A stretch of DNA of 64,000 nt, from the IMG/VR virus record IMGVR_UViG_3300044701_002512, positions 1 through 64,000 of that record. One strand, written 5' to 3'. Position 1 is the stretch's first letter; the number at the start of each line of letters is the position of its first letter. Below the pieces are notes generated by a model. That model did not search any database. It worked only from the letters and a program-made list of their open reading frames with translations, and was not told the DNA's origin. The DNA comes from a virus. Position numbers and translations under genes: made by a program. Shown in pieces: positions 17,706 to 29,300 of the stretch.

Positions 17706-19313
17706 ATGGCTACAAGTTGGTTAGAATTAAGACAGTCACTCATTGATGGAACTGCGTCGTTTGTAAATCCAGAACCAAGTTCTTCTTGTGGCACTGAAAC
17801 GACCACATTTGATTCGGGTATTTCTGGATCATTAGATTTTGATTTTGAAAATCCATTAGAAGGAATTGAAGATGCCATCAACAATTTTGGTGATGACATC
17901 ATGCAAGTGCTCAATGACATTGGAGCATGGATACCACCAGAGCTAGCAGGTCAAGGGTCTGGTTCAGAGGGGTATAATTACTTAATTAACAAACCAACCC
18001 CAGTAGATGACGTTGAAGCAGATCAAACTCAGGCTTCATCTAACAATACAGGTGATTATACAACTGTTGAAGGTAAAGGAAACGAAGGTCAGAGCACTTG
18101 GCAAAGAACATGGGGAGATGAATCTCATTGGGCAAAGACTGCTGACGGTTCATTTCATTTTAGCGCAGCAAAATCACCAAAAGAAAATCACTACGGTGGA
18201 ATGTTCAAAGTTAGATCTGCTGGCGCAACTATAGTTAAGGTAGGCGAGTGTCTGTTTATTGAAGTTGAGAATAAGAATAGTATAAATGCGGGAGAAAAAC
18301 CCGTAGATGATAAAGCAAAAGGGCAAGCATTTTCTATCTACATATCTGGTTCAGCTGCTATACATTCTACTGAAGATCTATCTATTAGTAGTAGTGGAAA
18401 CATTACTCTAGATGCTGGTGATCGTATTCGTTTAGATGCAAAGGCAGGTATTGATCTTTTAGCAGGTGCTCCTGCTACAGATACTGATGATAAGAATTCT
18501 GAATATGGTGGTGATGTTGTTCTGAAGGCAGCAAAATTTTCTCAAACAGTATCTACCACCCAAAAAACGGTAGACAACAAATATGATTCTGTCAATGGTG
18601 AGTCAAGCACTATTGTCGGAAATGCTAACGCAGCTTATGGCATACGAGCAACTGATTTTGAGATCAACCTCAGTGGTGACATGTATGAGAAGATTGGTGG
18701 TAGAAAAAAGACCGAAGTTAATTTACCTACTGCTTCTGTTCAAATTCCTGGAACCTCTCTACTAGCAGGTCAAAAATCTGGATATATTATTACTTCGACT
18801 ACACCCAAACCACCTTCAACAGGTGTAGGCACACCATCCAAGTCAGACGTTGCAGCAATTGAACCACCTGTTTTATCAGTAGAAGGAACAGTTGGTGGTA
18901 TGACAGTTAGATTTGAGAAAGGAGATATTGACTTCCTTACTAAAGCAGGAAACGTAGTGATTGCCAATGAGTCTGGAGGAATGGCATCAGTATTAACTAC
19001 GTTAGCAAAAGATAGTGCAAAAGTTTTTGCTACTTCAAAACCAGGAACGTTTGTTGGTGATAGTAAATCATCACTCGGTCTATTTGGTCCTACTAGAATT
19101 GTAGCAAGTCTAGCAGGATCGCCACCATTTGAATTTTCTACAACTCCATCTCTTAACATCGGACCAGAAGAAGTTAGTTTGGTTCAGACATCAGCGAACA
19201 AAATTGGTATCAATGCCAAAGAACTTTCTATTGTCTATGGTCCTACTTCTACGATTAAAGTTGGTCCTGAATCTATTAAGATTGATAACAAAGCAGGAAT
19301 TTATCTAAACTAA
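17706..19313 (+). CDS. Tail-spike-like beta protein (gp5 C-terminal/VgrG-like)
   Basis: This 535-residue protein has a central region (residues ~210-260) of short alternating strands such as EDLSISSSGNITLDAGDRI and RLDAKAGIDLL, typical of VgrG and gp5 spike beta-helices. A later series of strands (LNIGPEEVSLVQ, KIGINAKELSIVYGP, IKVGPESIKID) repeats a similar I-x-I-x pattern to the C-terminus. An AGGAGA ribosome site precedes the ATG. It most likely provides the trimeric membrane-piercing needle that T4 carries in the gp5 C-terminus. Here the OB part and the needle are on separate genes. Confidence 0.7.
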   Translation: MATSWLELRQSLIDGTASFVNPEPSSSCGTETTTFDSGISGSLDFDFENPLEGIEDAINNFGDDIMQVLNDIGAWIPPELAGQGSGSEGYNYLINKPTPVDDVEADQTQASSNNTGDYTTVEGKGNEGQSTWQRTWGDESHWAKTADGSFHFSAAKSPKENHYGGMFKVRSAGATIVKVGECLFIEVENKNSINAGEKPVDDKAKGQAFSIYISGSAAIHSTEDLSISSSGNITLDAGDRIRLDAKAGIDLLAGAPATDTDDKNSEYGGDVVLKAAKFSQTVSTTQKTVDNKYDSVNGESSTIVGNANAAYGIRATDFEINLSGDMYEKIGGRKKTEVNLPTASVQIPGTSLLAGQKSGYIITSTTPKPPSTGVGTPSKSDVAAIEPPVLSVEGTVGGMTVRFEKGDIDFLTKAGNVVIANESGGMASVLTTLAKDSAKVFATSKPGTFVGDSKSSLGLFGPTRIVASLAGSPPFEFSTTPSLNIGPEEVSLVQTSANKIGINAKELSIVYGPTSTIKVGPESIKIDNKAGIYLN

Positions 19314-19320
19314 TAGCGAT

Positions 19321-19390
19321 TTCAAAATTGACCTTCAATTACCAAAAGGTCGCAAAAAAAATCTCGGCAAATTTTTGGTCAAAAAAGTCG
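19321..19390. promoter_or_regulatory. Phased A/T tracts upstream of early promoter
   Basis: Runs of A or T near 19344, 19357, 19370 and 19383 are spaced roughly one helical turn apart and end just before the -35 box at 19394. Such phasing predicts intrinsic bending or an UP-element-like effect. The segment also holds a 6-bp hairpin (GACCTT/AAGGTC) with no downstream T tract. Confidence 0.4.
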
Positions 19391-19393
19391 AGC

Positions 19394-19422
19394 TTGACAG
19401 AACCTCTAAATACCGCTATACT
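19394..19422 (+). promoter_or_regulatory. Sigma70-type promoter for tRNA cluster
   Basis: TTGACA at 19394-19399, a 17-base spacer and TATACT at 19417-19422 nearly match the bacterial housekeeping consensus. It would drive the 62-residue gene and the first tRNAs early in infection. Confidence 0.8.
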
Positions 19423-19452
19423 AGCAATGTGGCGCTTTGAGGTCTGGGTCTT

Positions 19453-19641
19453 ATGAATCTTAAAAATCCTTCTGAGCAAGCTCTTGACAGGATCACCATA
19501 GACCTCTATAATAAGAAGGTAATCATCAGAGGTGAAAATGGAACCATGCTTACCTTTCGATGTGCTACGATCAACGAGTTGGTTGAACTAAAGGAAAAAT
19601 GTGGTAAACTGTTAAAAACAGACAACTTCATTTATCGCTGA
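19453..19641 (+). CDS. Small hypothetical protein (62 aa)
   Basis: I do not recognise this protein. It has two predicted strands (ITIDLYNKKVIIRGENG) followed by a helix (CATINELVELKEKCGKLLK). It is the first gene after the strong promoter, and its stop codon is immediately followed by the first tRNA base, so gene and tRNA are on one transcript. Confidence 0.6.
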   Translation: MNLKNPSEQALDRITIDLYNKKVIIRGENGTMLTFRCATINELVELKEKCGKLLKTDNFIYR

Positions 19642-19714
19642 GCTCCTTTAGCAATCTGGCGAATGCACCGAACTCATAATTCGGCTAAGGTGGGTTCGAT
19701 CCCCTCAAGGAGCA
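19642..19714 (+). tRNA. tRNA with CAT anticodon (Met or Ile2)
   Basis: GCTCCTT/AAGGAGC form a perfect acceptor stem. The anticodon arm is CCGAA-CTCATAA-TTCGG, giving anticodon CAT. The T arm contains GGTTCGATCCC with one T-T mismatch in the stem. Whether it reads Met, or reads Ile AUA after lysidine modification, cannot be settled here. Confidence 0.85.
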
Positions 19715-19718
19715 CTGT

Positions 19719-19791
19719 GGGTCTGTAACTCAGTTGGTAGAGTAGCGGGCTTTTAACCTGTAAGTCGTCGGTTCGAGCCCGACCAGACCCA
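19719..19791 (+). tRNA. tRNA-Lys (TTT)
   Basis: The acceptor GGGTCTG pairs with CAGACCC. The anticodon loop CTTTTAA gives TTT. The D arm (AACTCAGTTGGTAGAGT) and T arm (GTCGGTTCGAGCCCGAC) are regular. It would help decode AAA, which is frequent in the AT-rich late genes. Confidence 0.9.
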
Positions 19792-19820
19792 TTGACAATC
19801 TGAGCAAGACCTGCTATGAT
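19792..19820 (+). promoter_or_regulatory. Sigma70-type promoter inside the tRNA cluster
   Basis: TTGACA at 19792-19797, a 17-base spacer and TATGAT at 19815-19820 lie between tRNA-Lys and tRNA-Leu. It begins on the base after tRNA-Lys and would transcribe tRNA-Leu onward separately. Confidence 0.75.
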
Positions 19821-19833
19821 TGTCTCATCACCT

Positions 19834-19917
19834 GGGGAGGTGGTGGAATCGGTAGACACACCAGACTTAAAATCTGTTGGGCATTTGCCCGTGGGGGTTC
19901 AAGTCCCCCTCTCCCTA
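19834..19917 (+). tRNA. tRNA-Leu (TAA)
   Basis: This is a type II tRNA of 84 bases with a long variable arm (TTGGGCATTTGCCCGT region). The acceptor GGGGAGG pairs with TCTCCCT (two G-T pairs), with discriminator A. The anticodon loop CTTAAAA gives TAA, reading UUA, a common Leu codon in this DNA. Confidence 0.9.
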
Positions 19918-19944
19918 TTTCCACTAAATATAATGTAGTGGAAA
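19918..19944 (+). repeat. Perfect 8-bp inverted repeat after tRNA-Leu
   Basis: TTTCCACT and AGTGGAAA flank an 11-base AT-rich loop, directly after tRNA-Leu. It may mark 3' processing of the tRNA transcript. It lacks a terminal T tract, so it is not a standard terminator. Confidence 0.45.
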
Positions 19945-19948
19945 TGTT

Positions 19949-20215
19949 ATGAAATACACATTATCACAAGCATATTGCTTTTATATGGGGCAAGTTGTTC
20001 GTATGTATTTTATACAAAATCTTCCATATACTTTTGATGAATTACCACAACTAATTCAAGATCATCCCTCAGTTCAAACTGAAGCATTATCTCATAGAGA
20101 TTATGATGATGAAGATATGTGGAGAACATCAAATTACTTAATAATGGAAGAAATGCATCCTTTGATGTTTGATCTTCAAATTGAAAATCCAGAATTACTT
20201 CCAAAGGATGATTAA
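19949..20215 (+). CDS. Small hypothetical protein (88 aa) among tRNAs
   Basis: I do not recognise this protein. It is rich in aromatic and acidic residues (YCFYMGQVVRMYF; DYDDEDMW) and ends NPELLPKDD. It sits between tRNA-Leu and tRNA-Thr, with its stop ending one base before the tRNA-Thr acceptor stem. Confidence 0.6.
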   Translation: MKYTLSQAYCFYMGQVVRMYFIQNLPYTFDELPQLIQDHPSVQTEALSHRDYDDEDMWRTSNYLIMEEMHPLMFDLQIENPELLPKDD

Positions 20216-20216
20216 T

Positions 20217-20288
20217 GCCCTTGTAGCTCAGTGGTAGAGCAGCGGTTTTGTAAACCGCTGGTCGTCTGTTCGAATCAGATCGGGGGCT
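20217..20288 (+). tRNA. tRNA-Thr (TGT)
   Basis: The acceptor GCCCTTG pairs with CGGGGGC (two G-T pairs), with discriminator T. The anticodon arm GCGGT-TTTGTAA-ACCGC gives TGT, reading ACA. The D and T arms are regular (GTAGCTCAGTGGTAGAGC; GTCTGTTCGAATCAGAT). Confidence 0.9.
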
Positions 20289-20310
20289 CTCCGTGTGAAG
20301 GAAGTCACTT

Positions 20311-20337
20311 AACCTCAGGTAATCCTGAGGTTTTTTT
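20311..20337 (+). terminator. Rho-independent terminator after tRNA cluster
   Basis: AACCTCAGG, a TAAT loop and CCTGAGGTT form a perfect 9-bp stem followed by a T tract. It separates the early tRNA transcripts from the late fibre operon. Confidence 0.9.
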
Positions 20338-20338
20338 G

Positions 20339-20346
20339 TATAAATA
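20339..20346 (+). promoter_or_regulatory. Late promoter box TATAAATA for fibre operon
   Basis: A perfect late box two bases past the terminator T tract and 41 bases before the giant fibre gene. The pair acts as an early-off/late-on junction. Confidence 0.8.
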
Positions 20347-20386
20347 ACTCAGAAGAAATCCACCATTAATTAGGGTAACTGAGAAG

Positions 20387-23300
20387 ATGCCATTAACAAG
20401 ACTAGATAATCTAATTTCCAGTAAATCTGGTAAATATCTATATGTATCTCCTGATGATTTTAACGCTAGTGATTCGTTAGACAACAGAGGAAATAGTCTA
20501 CTCAGACCCTTTAAAAGTATTCAGAGAGCATTCTTAGAAGCTGCTAGATTTTCATATCTACCTGATGTAGATAATGATCGTTTTGACCAGTTTTCTATTA
20601 TGCTTGCTCCTGGTGAGCACTATATTGATAACCGCCCTGGCATTGAAAATGTCGCGGATCTTCCTATTTTTCAGTATAATCAGTCAACTGGTGAGTGGGA
20701 AGCAAATGAAAATGTAAGTTTTGATCTATCTGATCCAGATAATATTCTTTACAAATTTAATGGTCGTGAGGGTGGCGCGACTATTCCTAGAGGAACTTCG
20801 CTAGTTGGTAGCGACTTAAGAAGAACTCATGTCAGACCACTCTATGTTCCAGATCCTGCAGATAAGGATATTCCTCGCACAGCTCTGTTCAACGTAACAG
20901 GTGGTTGCTACTTCTGGCAGTTTACGATTTTTGATGGTGATTTGGAGAATACTTCACCTCTATTTGATGTTGGTTCTCCTCTTGGAATTGGTAAAGTTTA
21001 TACTCAACCAAATGATAATACTAATCTAGCAATTCCTGAATTTTCTCACCACAAAATCACAAACTTTGTGTTTGCTGATAAGGAAGATTTAGGATTACTC
21101 TACAGAAAAATTGCTAGAGTATTCAGTGATTATCAACCAGCAATTGATGACGTATATGTAGAAGGTTCGAACGTTCCTGTTTCCGAATCATGGGATTCAA
21201 CAACTGCATACTCTGTTGGAGATCGAGTATTATATAATGGTAAAGCATATGTTGCTTCGCAAATTTCTACTAATGTAATTCCATCTAGCGATGAAAATAA
21301 GTGGAATTTACTTGTTATTAGAAGTAGAGAATTCGATTTCAGAGTTCAGGAAAATAGAATTGTAGGTCCTCTGCAAGATGCTATCAGACTTGACGAAATT
21401 AAAGTAGTTGATTCTACTCCACCAGGAATCGTTGAAGTAAGTGTAAGAACTAAAATCAACCATGGATTTTTCCCTGGTCAGTATGTAGCGATTGCAAATA
21501 ATGGATTAAATGTATCATTAAATGGAGTATTTAAAGTATATTCTATCAATCCTATTGATCCAAAAGAATTTACTTATCGCATTCAAACCACCGCTACTGG
21601 TCTCGGTCTAGTTAGCGGAACAACTTATACTGCTTCTTCTGCAATTGCCCTTGATCCTAATGCAACGGTTCAAGCAGAAGTTGACTCGGTAGAATCAGCA
21701 TCGCCATACGTCTTCAACGTTTCGATTCGTTCAACTTGGGGTATTTGTGGTATCTGGGCAGATGGTCGCAAAGCGACTGGTTTCAAGTCGATGGTTATCG
21801 CTCAGTATACGGGTGTTTCGCTACAGAGAGATGACCGTGCATTCATTCGCTATGATGAGTTTAGTAACACATGGAACCAAGCTCCTCTAACTGATGCATT
21901 TGCTACCACTCCTTATCACATTAAGGGTGATGCATACTGGAAAGATGATTGGAGAAACTTCCACGTTCGTGCTTCGGATGACTCCTTCATTCAGAACGTT
22001 TCGATCTTCGCTGTAGGTTTTGCTGATCACTTCCTGCTTGAGTCTGGTGGTGATATGTCTATCACTAACTCGAACTCAAACTTTGGTAACACATCGATGC
22101 ACTCGGTTGGTTACAAAGGGTTTGCCTTCAACCAAGACAAGGGCGGTTACATTACAGATATTGTTCCTCCTAAAGCTTTATCTACTCTTAAAACTATCAA
22201 AAATCAATATTATGTTTTTGATGTTCAAAAGAGTAAAGTTTCTGAAAACTTAACTAAATTGTATCTTGGATCTGATGACGCTATCTTCCCAGATGATAGA
22301 CCAGCTGCTACTATTAGTGGGTATCGTCTTGGTGCGAAGAGAGATGAAAAAATCTATGTTAAACTAGACAGCACTGGCGCTAAAGAAGCAAAACTAAAGT
22401 ATTCTGGATTTAAAAAATGGGTTTCTTCTTTAACTTCACTCAAACCAACTGGTGATGACTTTACAGTTGATTACAATCTAAAGCAAGATGCTGCTAATTT
22501 AATTGAATCAAACAAAGAGTTTATTCAAGCAGAAGCATTTGGATATATTCTAGAAAAATTTCCAGATCTTCAAAATATTTCGTATGTAAACCCAAATATT
22601 ACATCTGAAACTGGTAGATATCGTGATGCATCTAATTTAATTAGATCAAACCGCGATGAAATTATTCAGTATGCATATAGCATGATGATCGAAGCATATC
22701 CTAACTGGAATGCTAATTTGACTGGAACTGCTGCTGATGGAGAAAAGTGTAAGAGAGACCTAGGTTATTTTGTTGACGGTCTTGCTGATGATCTCTATAA
22801 TGGTGGAAATGCTGCTATTGTAGAAGTAACTAGAGCGTATTTTGATGGCGTTGGGGATTTGATTGATGATGGTTTGGTTGGTGAAATTCCTCAATCAGTT
22901 TATGCTTTCAGAAGAGCAAAAGATTGGGCAAAGAAAGCAATCTCAAACTTACTAGGTTCAACTAGTATTTTAAATACTCAAAATGATGCAATCACGAGCA
23001 GTGGTTTAGTTGCAACTGTTACTACAGTGGATCCCCATAATCTAGTAGCAGGTGATATTATCAGTATTTCTGGTGCTACTCAATCTGCATATAATGGTGA
23101 TTTTACTGTTCTTGCAACAGGATTAACTGCCAATTCATTTACAGTTAATCTCCCAGATAATCCAGGAGTTACTCAAGCTACTGGAGAATTTTATGTTTCA
23201 ACTATTCAAATTGATCCCAATAATAATGATAATCCAGCTGGTAGATACAAAGATGCTTCAGGATTAATTACTGCCAATCGTCAAGAAATTATTGATAGAG

Positions 23301-26300
23301 CGGAAGCTGCTATTGCACTTTCACATCCTGATTTTTATTATCCTGGAGATGCCCAAACAAATGCATTCTCTCGTTATAAGGATTCTTACAGACTCATTCA
23401 ATTAAACAAGCAAGAAATTATTGATAGAGCTGCAGCAGAAATTGCAATTCAGCATCCTGATTTTTATTATCCTGGAGATGCTCAAACTTTGTCATCATCT
23501 AGGTATAAAGATGCATATCGTCTAATTCAACTTAATAGACAGGAAATTATCAATGGAGCTTACGCACAAATTGCTATAAGTCATCCTGGATTTGTTAATC
23601 CTGATCCAGCAAAATGTCAGAGAGACATTGGATATTTTATTGATGCTATTTCTCTCGATATTTCACTAGAAAATAGCAATCAATATAGCAGAAAATTTAT
23701 TCAACAATACTTTAATCAGGCAGGAAATGCTTGGATTACAAACGGATTGCAGGGTGAGGAAACACAATCAAATACTGCTTTCAACAAGGCAAGAGACTTG
23801 ATGAAATTGGCTGTTGCTAATCAGTTAACTGTCAAAGATCTTACTGTAACTGCAGATCCTTTAACAGGAAGCAACACAGATCCAGCATCTTGTGCAAACG
23901 TTCAGTTAGCAATTACAACTTTAACCACAATTGTTACTTCTTCTGTTTCTGCTGGCAATTTGTCTAGTTTACCTGCAGAGAACACAGGAACTGTTCCTGA
24001 AGGAGAAGTTAAGTGTAAGAGAGATATTGGGTTCTTTATTGATGCAGTATCTTTAGATCTTTCTATTCTTGGTAATGTTTATTCTAGAAAATTTGCGTTA
24101 CAATATTTTGATGAAAACCTAGATCCTCTTTCAAATGGTTTAGTGGGAGAGGAGGCAGAATCTATCGTTGCTTTTAATAAAGCAAGAGATATGATGAAGT
24201 TAGCTGTTGCAAACCAGTTATACTCAAAAGATTTAACTTTAACAGCAGATCCTTTAACAGGAAGCAACACAGATCCAGCATCTTGTGATGATGTTCAGGC
24301 ATCTATTACTACATTAACCAATATAGTAACAACTGCAGTTTCTTCAGGAGATTCAACCGATGTAACTGATATTACTGAAACGAGAGGAACTCCTCTTGAC
24401 GGTGAAGCAAAATGCCGTAGAGATATTGGATTTATTGTTGATTCTATTGCTCAAGATTTATTCTGGGGTGGCAATGAATTTACTGTAGATGCTACTAGAG
24501 AATATTATGCCAACGCTACAACATTACTAACAAATGGTTTAGTTGATGAAGTTACTGAATCTGTAACTGCTTTTAATGCTGCTAGAGATGCAGCGAAGAA
24601 AGCAGTAACAAATCAACTTTACTCTAAGAATTTTAATTTATCTTTTGGTCCTCCAAGTTATAGTGTTGGTGGTTCAGACGTTACTTACAACGAGTCTGGA
24701 AATGCTTCTACTTGTATAGATGTTCAAGATAGTATTACTAACTTGTTTGGTATTGTTACAACAACACTAGTTGCTGGTAATTTAAACAATCTGCCAGTAG
24801 TTACTAATGGTTCCTATGATTGTGCAAATGTAAGATATACTATTGATACATTATCACATATTCTTATTACTGCTCTATCTAATGGAAATCTATCAGATCT
24901 TCCTGTTGTAAATCCTGGTCAGTGGTCACAAGTTAGTGAAGCAAGTAAGTGTAAGAGAGATATTGGATATATTGTTGAAGCGGTAGTTTCTGATCTAAGA
25001 CTAGGTGGAAATGAAAATGTAATTAATGCTGCTGAAGCATACTATACTGCAATTCCTCTTGCTAATGATACTACAGATGGCAACCAAGATGGTTTCACAT
25101 TAGATTACATCGAAAACGAGAAGACAGAAACCCTAGAAGCATGGAAGTATGTTAGAAATCTAGCGATTTCTGCAATGAGAAATCATGATACTTATATTAC
25201 TGGTGCTTCTACTGTATCTGGATCTTCAATTGTTACGGTTCCCAGCACGATTGGATTGGCAATTGGCATGAAGGTTGAATCTGTTAACACCATCCCTGCC
25301 GATCAAAACACGGTAGTTAGTCAAACATCAACCATTCCAGACAACGCATACATCAAGAAAATTGGTGATGGTCAAAATGGTCTTGCTGCTAATCAAATTC
25401 AACTTGGTGTTTATGGATCTAGATTTGATTTAGGAACAACAGTAAATGCTACTTCTACATTACCTAGCGTTAATTTGTATGTTAAACTAGAAACAGGAGT
25501 TTGGTCTACTGATTTAGAACCAACAACTGATGAAGCAGTAATTCAAGACTACAATTACACTGCTTTAGGTGATGGATCAATCTCATCCCCAGGTGGAGAA
25601 TGTGCTAGTGTTGTAGATGGTATTATTATTTACTTCAATATTATTGATACTATTTTAAATTCTGGTATCGGAACTGTTCCTCGTGTTCCTTCGGTATTAA
25701 GCACTGCTTCTCTAGCACAAAGAGCAACCCTATTCAACTTAGTAGAAAAAGATTCTCAAGGAAACAATACTACTAACCCACACGATATGGAGACTGGAAC
25801 TCCTGTCAGACTTGTTCCTAGAGCAAAGAAAGGAACAAATCCAGATAAGCGTTTGATTCGTCTTCCAAAAGGATTTGATACAAATACAACATATTATGTA
25901 ATTGCTCCAGGAAGAAAGACAGATCCATTTGATTACTCCAACAGTATTGGATTCAATGGTGATAACCAGCAAACTCTGCTTCTTGCCACTAGCGAAGAGA
26001 ACTCTTGTGCTGGAATTTATATCTATTCGCCAGAAACAGATAGCATTGATAAAGATGTTGAGATTGATGTTTATCAGTATCTTCTAGATACTAATTATGA
26101 TCTCCATCGCTATCAGACAAACTTATTGTCTGGTTCCAGCACAATTCTTGAAACAGATAGACCTCATGTATTTGATGTTCCTTCTGATAATATCACTCCA
26201 CAGAGAGTGTTTTTCAGAACTGGAGCAGATATTACAGGTTCTTCGCTACCAACTCTTGCTTCTAACTTCGGTGGAACTGTTGTAGATCCACAGACTTACT

Positions 26301-29300
26301 ACTATGCAAGATATTCAGGAACAAAAACTTTCACAATTCACCTAACATTTACAGATGCTATTGATAATATCAACCCAGTAACATTTGCTCCTGGAAGCAC
26401 TGCTCAATTCTATACTTATGCCGATAAGCGTCGTTCACCATTGAAATATGATGCCGCAGTAGGCGATGAAGGATTGTGGTATATCGAAACGTTAGAGTCA
26501 GGAAACCAGATTCTTCCTAGAATTAAGCAATCTGATTATGAAACCAGACTAAGAACTACTGATTCTTGGTATGAAAGAATCGAAGATAATAGAACACCCG
26601 AAGATCGTATTTACAGATTCCGTTATGTAATTCCTAAGAATCTTAAAACGGTTCGTGATCCTCTCAATGGTTTTGTATTTAAGATTAGAACAGATGAAAA
26701 GAGAAGACTTCTTCCACAAAAAATTGTTCTAAAGCCAACAGCAGCTGGAAATACAGTTGCTACATTTAATGCTCCTACTAGCGGAGAAAGATTAGGTTTA
26801 ACAAAGACAGAACTAGTAACGTTAGATCCTAATTTTGTTTCAACCTATGATCCATATAACTCTACTTATGCAAAGAGAATTGAAACAACATCTAAGGTTG
26901 CTTTTACTATTCAATCTGCCAAGAAAAAAGAAATTCAAGGCAAAGAATATCTCGAATTAACTGTATTTGATATTGGTGTAGATAATAATGATTATAAGAC
27001 TAAGTTATTCACTACTGTTAAGATTGATGCTCCAGAAGGAGGAGATGGTATATTTGTTAACAGCATAGCAAATTCCAATAATACCAATAAAGTTACTTGG
27101 GATGGAAATAGCAAAGGAACTGCATATGTTCACTCTTACTTTGCTTATGAAAATAATTATTACATGATTCTTAAAGATTTCAGTGGCAACTCTGAAATTA
27201 ACTATAGTCCTTTCACGGAAACTGTATTTACCCAAGGTGATGTTACAGCAACTCTATTGGAAAACCCAAATGGAGGTAGAAATGATATTAAAAATAATTT
27301 ATATGTCATTGAGGGAGCAAACACTTATACTGTAACTCCTGGTGATACTGTAAATGATGATAATGGTGTTTCTTATACCGTTGCTTCTGTTGAAGATGTT
27401 TCTGATATGGAAAGCACTTTCTATATCTTTGATATCGACGAAATTCGTAGAAGAATTCCTGGTCAACAAGATGGTGTTTACTATCTAACTTGTGTTCGTG
27501 GTGATATTTCTCCATATCCTACTGGTTCTGGTGTCGGAACTAACTTCAAGAACTTTAAGTTCTCTCAACCAATTTCTAAAATTTATCCTGAGTTCTATAA
27601 AAATGACCCAGAGTGGTATAAGGGAATTGATCCAGAATCAGAAACGTTACTTGATCCACCTGCAACAATCTCTGCAGCAGATAACTATGTTCATGGTTTA
27701 GTTACTGTCAATGATGCTAAAGGATCATTGACTAAAGAAACAATTCTAGACTTTATTGCTGACCCTGGAACTGGTTCTTATACTTATTCTGGCGAAAATG
27801 CTGTTCAGGCACAAAATGGATCTGCTTCTGCTGGATCCGAATCCAGAAAGATTCCTATTGGAGGTGACTCTGATTATCCACTCGAACAAAAAGTTTATCT
27901 TGAACTTCGTAGACCATCTATTGCTCGTTCTGGTAACCACACGTTTGAATATCTTGGTTTTGGTCCTGGTAACTACTCGACTGGTTTCCCTGCTCGCCAA
28001 GAAGTTGTTCTTACAGATACTCAAGATTTCTATGCACAAGCAAAGCGCGAAAACGCTGGTATTGTCTTCTACACGGGTCTGAACTCCAACGGTGACCTCT
28101 ATATCGGTAACCGTAAGATCAACGCTATTACAGGCGAAGAGACGTTCCTGGAATCAGCACAATTAGTCGAGTCTGCTGATGATGCCGACAATATTGGAAC
28201 ACTTGTTACTACTTTTGATTCTCCTGTAACATTTAATGATATTATCACAGTTAATGGAGTTGATGGATCTGGGGAGAGCACATTCAATTCTCCATTGATT
28301 ATTAATAATGCTACTGCATTTGGAACTACTGAAAACTATCCATCACTTAAGGTTGTAACTGGAAGTGGAACTGCAGTTGGTTATGATGCATATCTAGAAT
28401 TTAATATTTCTGGTCAAAAGACGGGTGATATTTTAATTCACCAAAATACTGTTACTTCTGCTATTTTTGATTTCAATACCAGAGGATCTCAAGATTACAC
28501 TATGCGAGTTGCTCTATCTAATAGAGCACCTGATTTTGCAAATACGTTTGGAACTACTACTAACGGTCCTACACAAACTCAGAATACTAACTTTGGATCT
28601 AAATCTCCTCTGAAGTCTGGTGATATGCAATTCAAAGGATTGCAGACTTTATTTACTGGATCTTTGGGTTGGATCTTTGCAAATGATTATGTTTCAATAA
28701 CTACAAATTCTACTTCAGAGAATCCAGATCCACAACTATTAGGTATTCAGGGTAGCGAAACAGGAACAAAGATTCGCTTAAATTATAACACTGGAGTTTC
28801 AAATAATTCCTTAGGAATTACTGCAAGTTCTCAGATTAGAATTCAAGGAGCTACTGGATCTCTAGTTAATTTGAATGGAGTCTGGTCTGTTGTTTCTGAT
28901 GAAGTAGATCCTTTTGACGGAGCAGCGGATTCAGTTGTTGTTAGAATTAATACTAATTTACCAGTATTTGATATCAATCAAAATAATGCTAACGGTTATC
29001 CAGTAAATTCAGTAGCACAACCATCAATAGAAGTTGCTTCATCTAGAACAGCATTTAAAGAATTTGGTGTAATTGGTGCTGAAGTAATCAGAACAGAAAC
29101 TTCTACATATGGAGACTTTAAGTTAGGTATTAACACAGTTGCTAGAGCTGCTCATTCTGCATATCAGACTGCATGGGTATCTGAAGAAACTGAACCAAGA
29201 GCTAACTTAGATGTTGTTGGCAATACTTACATTTCTGGTAGAAGTGTTCCTAAGTTCCTAACGGAAACAACGAATGCTAAGACTGAACTAGCAGTTCGTG

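Larger units (their letters stand above)
22740..25010 (+). repeat. KCKRDIGY module repeats within giant gene
   Basis: Copies of a Cys-containing block (KC-basic-RD-I/L-G-Y/F, then a helix) start near 22745, 23611, 24011, 24409 and 24947. Each is followed by an A-x-x-x-A-K-K/L-A-V helix. Each copy has one Cys directly before basic-Arg-Asp, suggesting a structured repeat domain. Confidence 0.75.

Noticed and set aside
17519-17920. 133-codon minus-strand frame at the 14801/17706 gene junction
   Set aside because: No promoter on that strand, and both plus genes are well supported.
19321-19360. Terminator after the spike-like gene
   Set aside because: The GACCTT/AAGGTC hairpin is followed by an A tract, not a T tract, on the plus strand, and no terminator arrangement exists on the minus strand.
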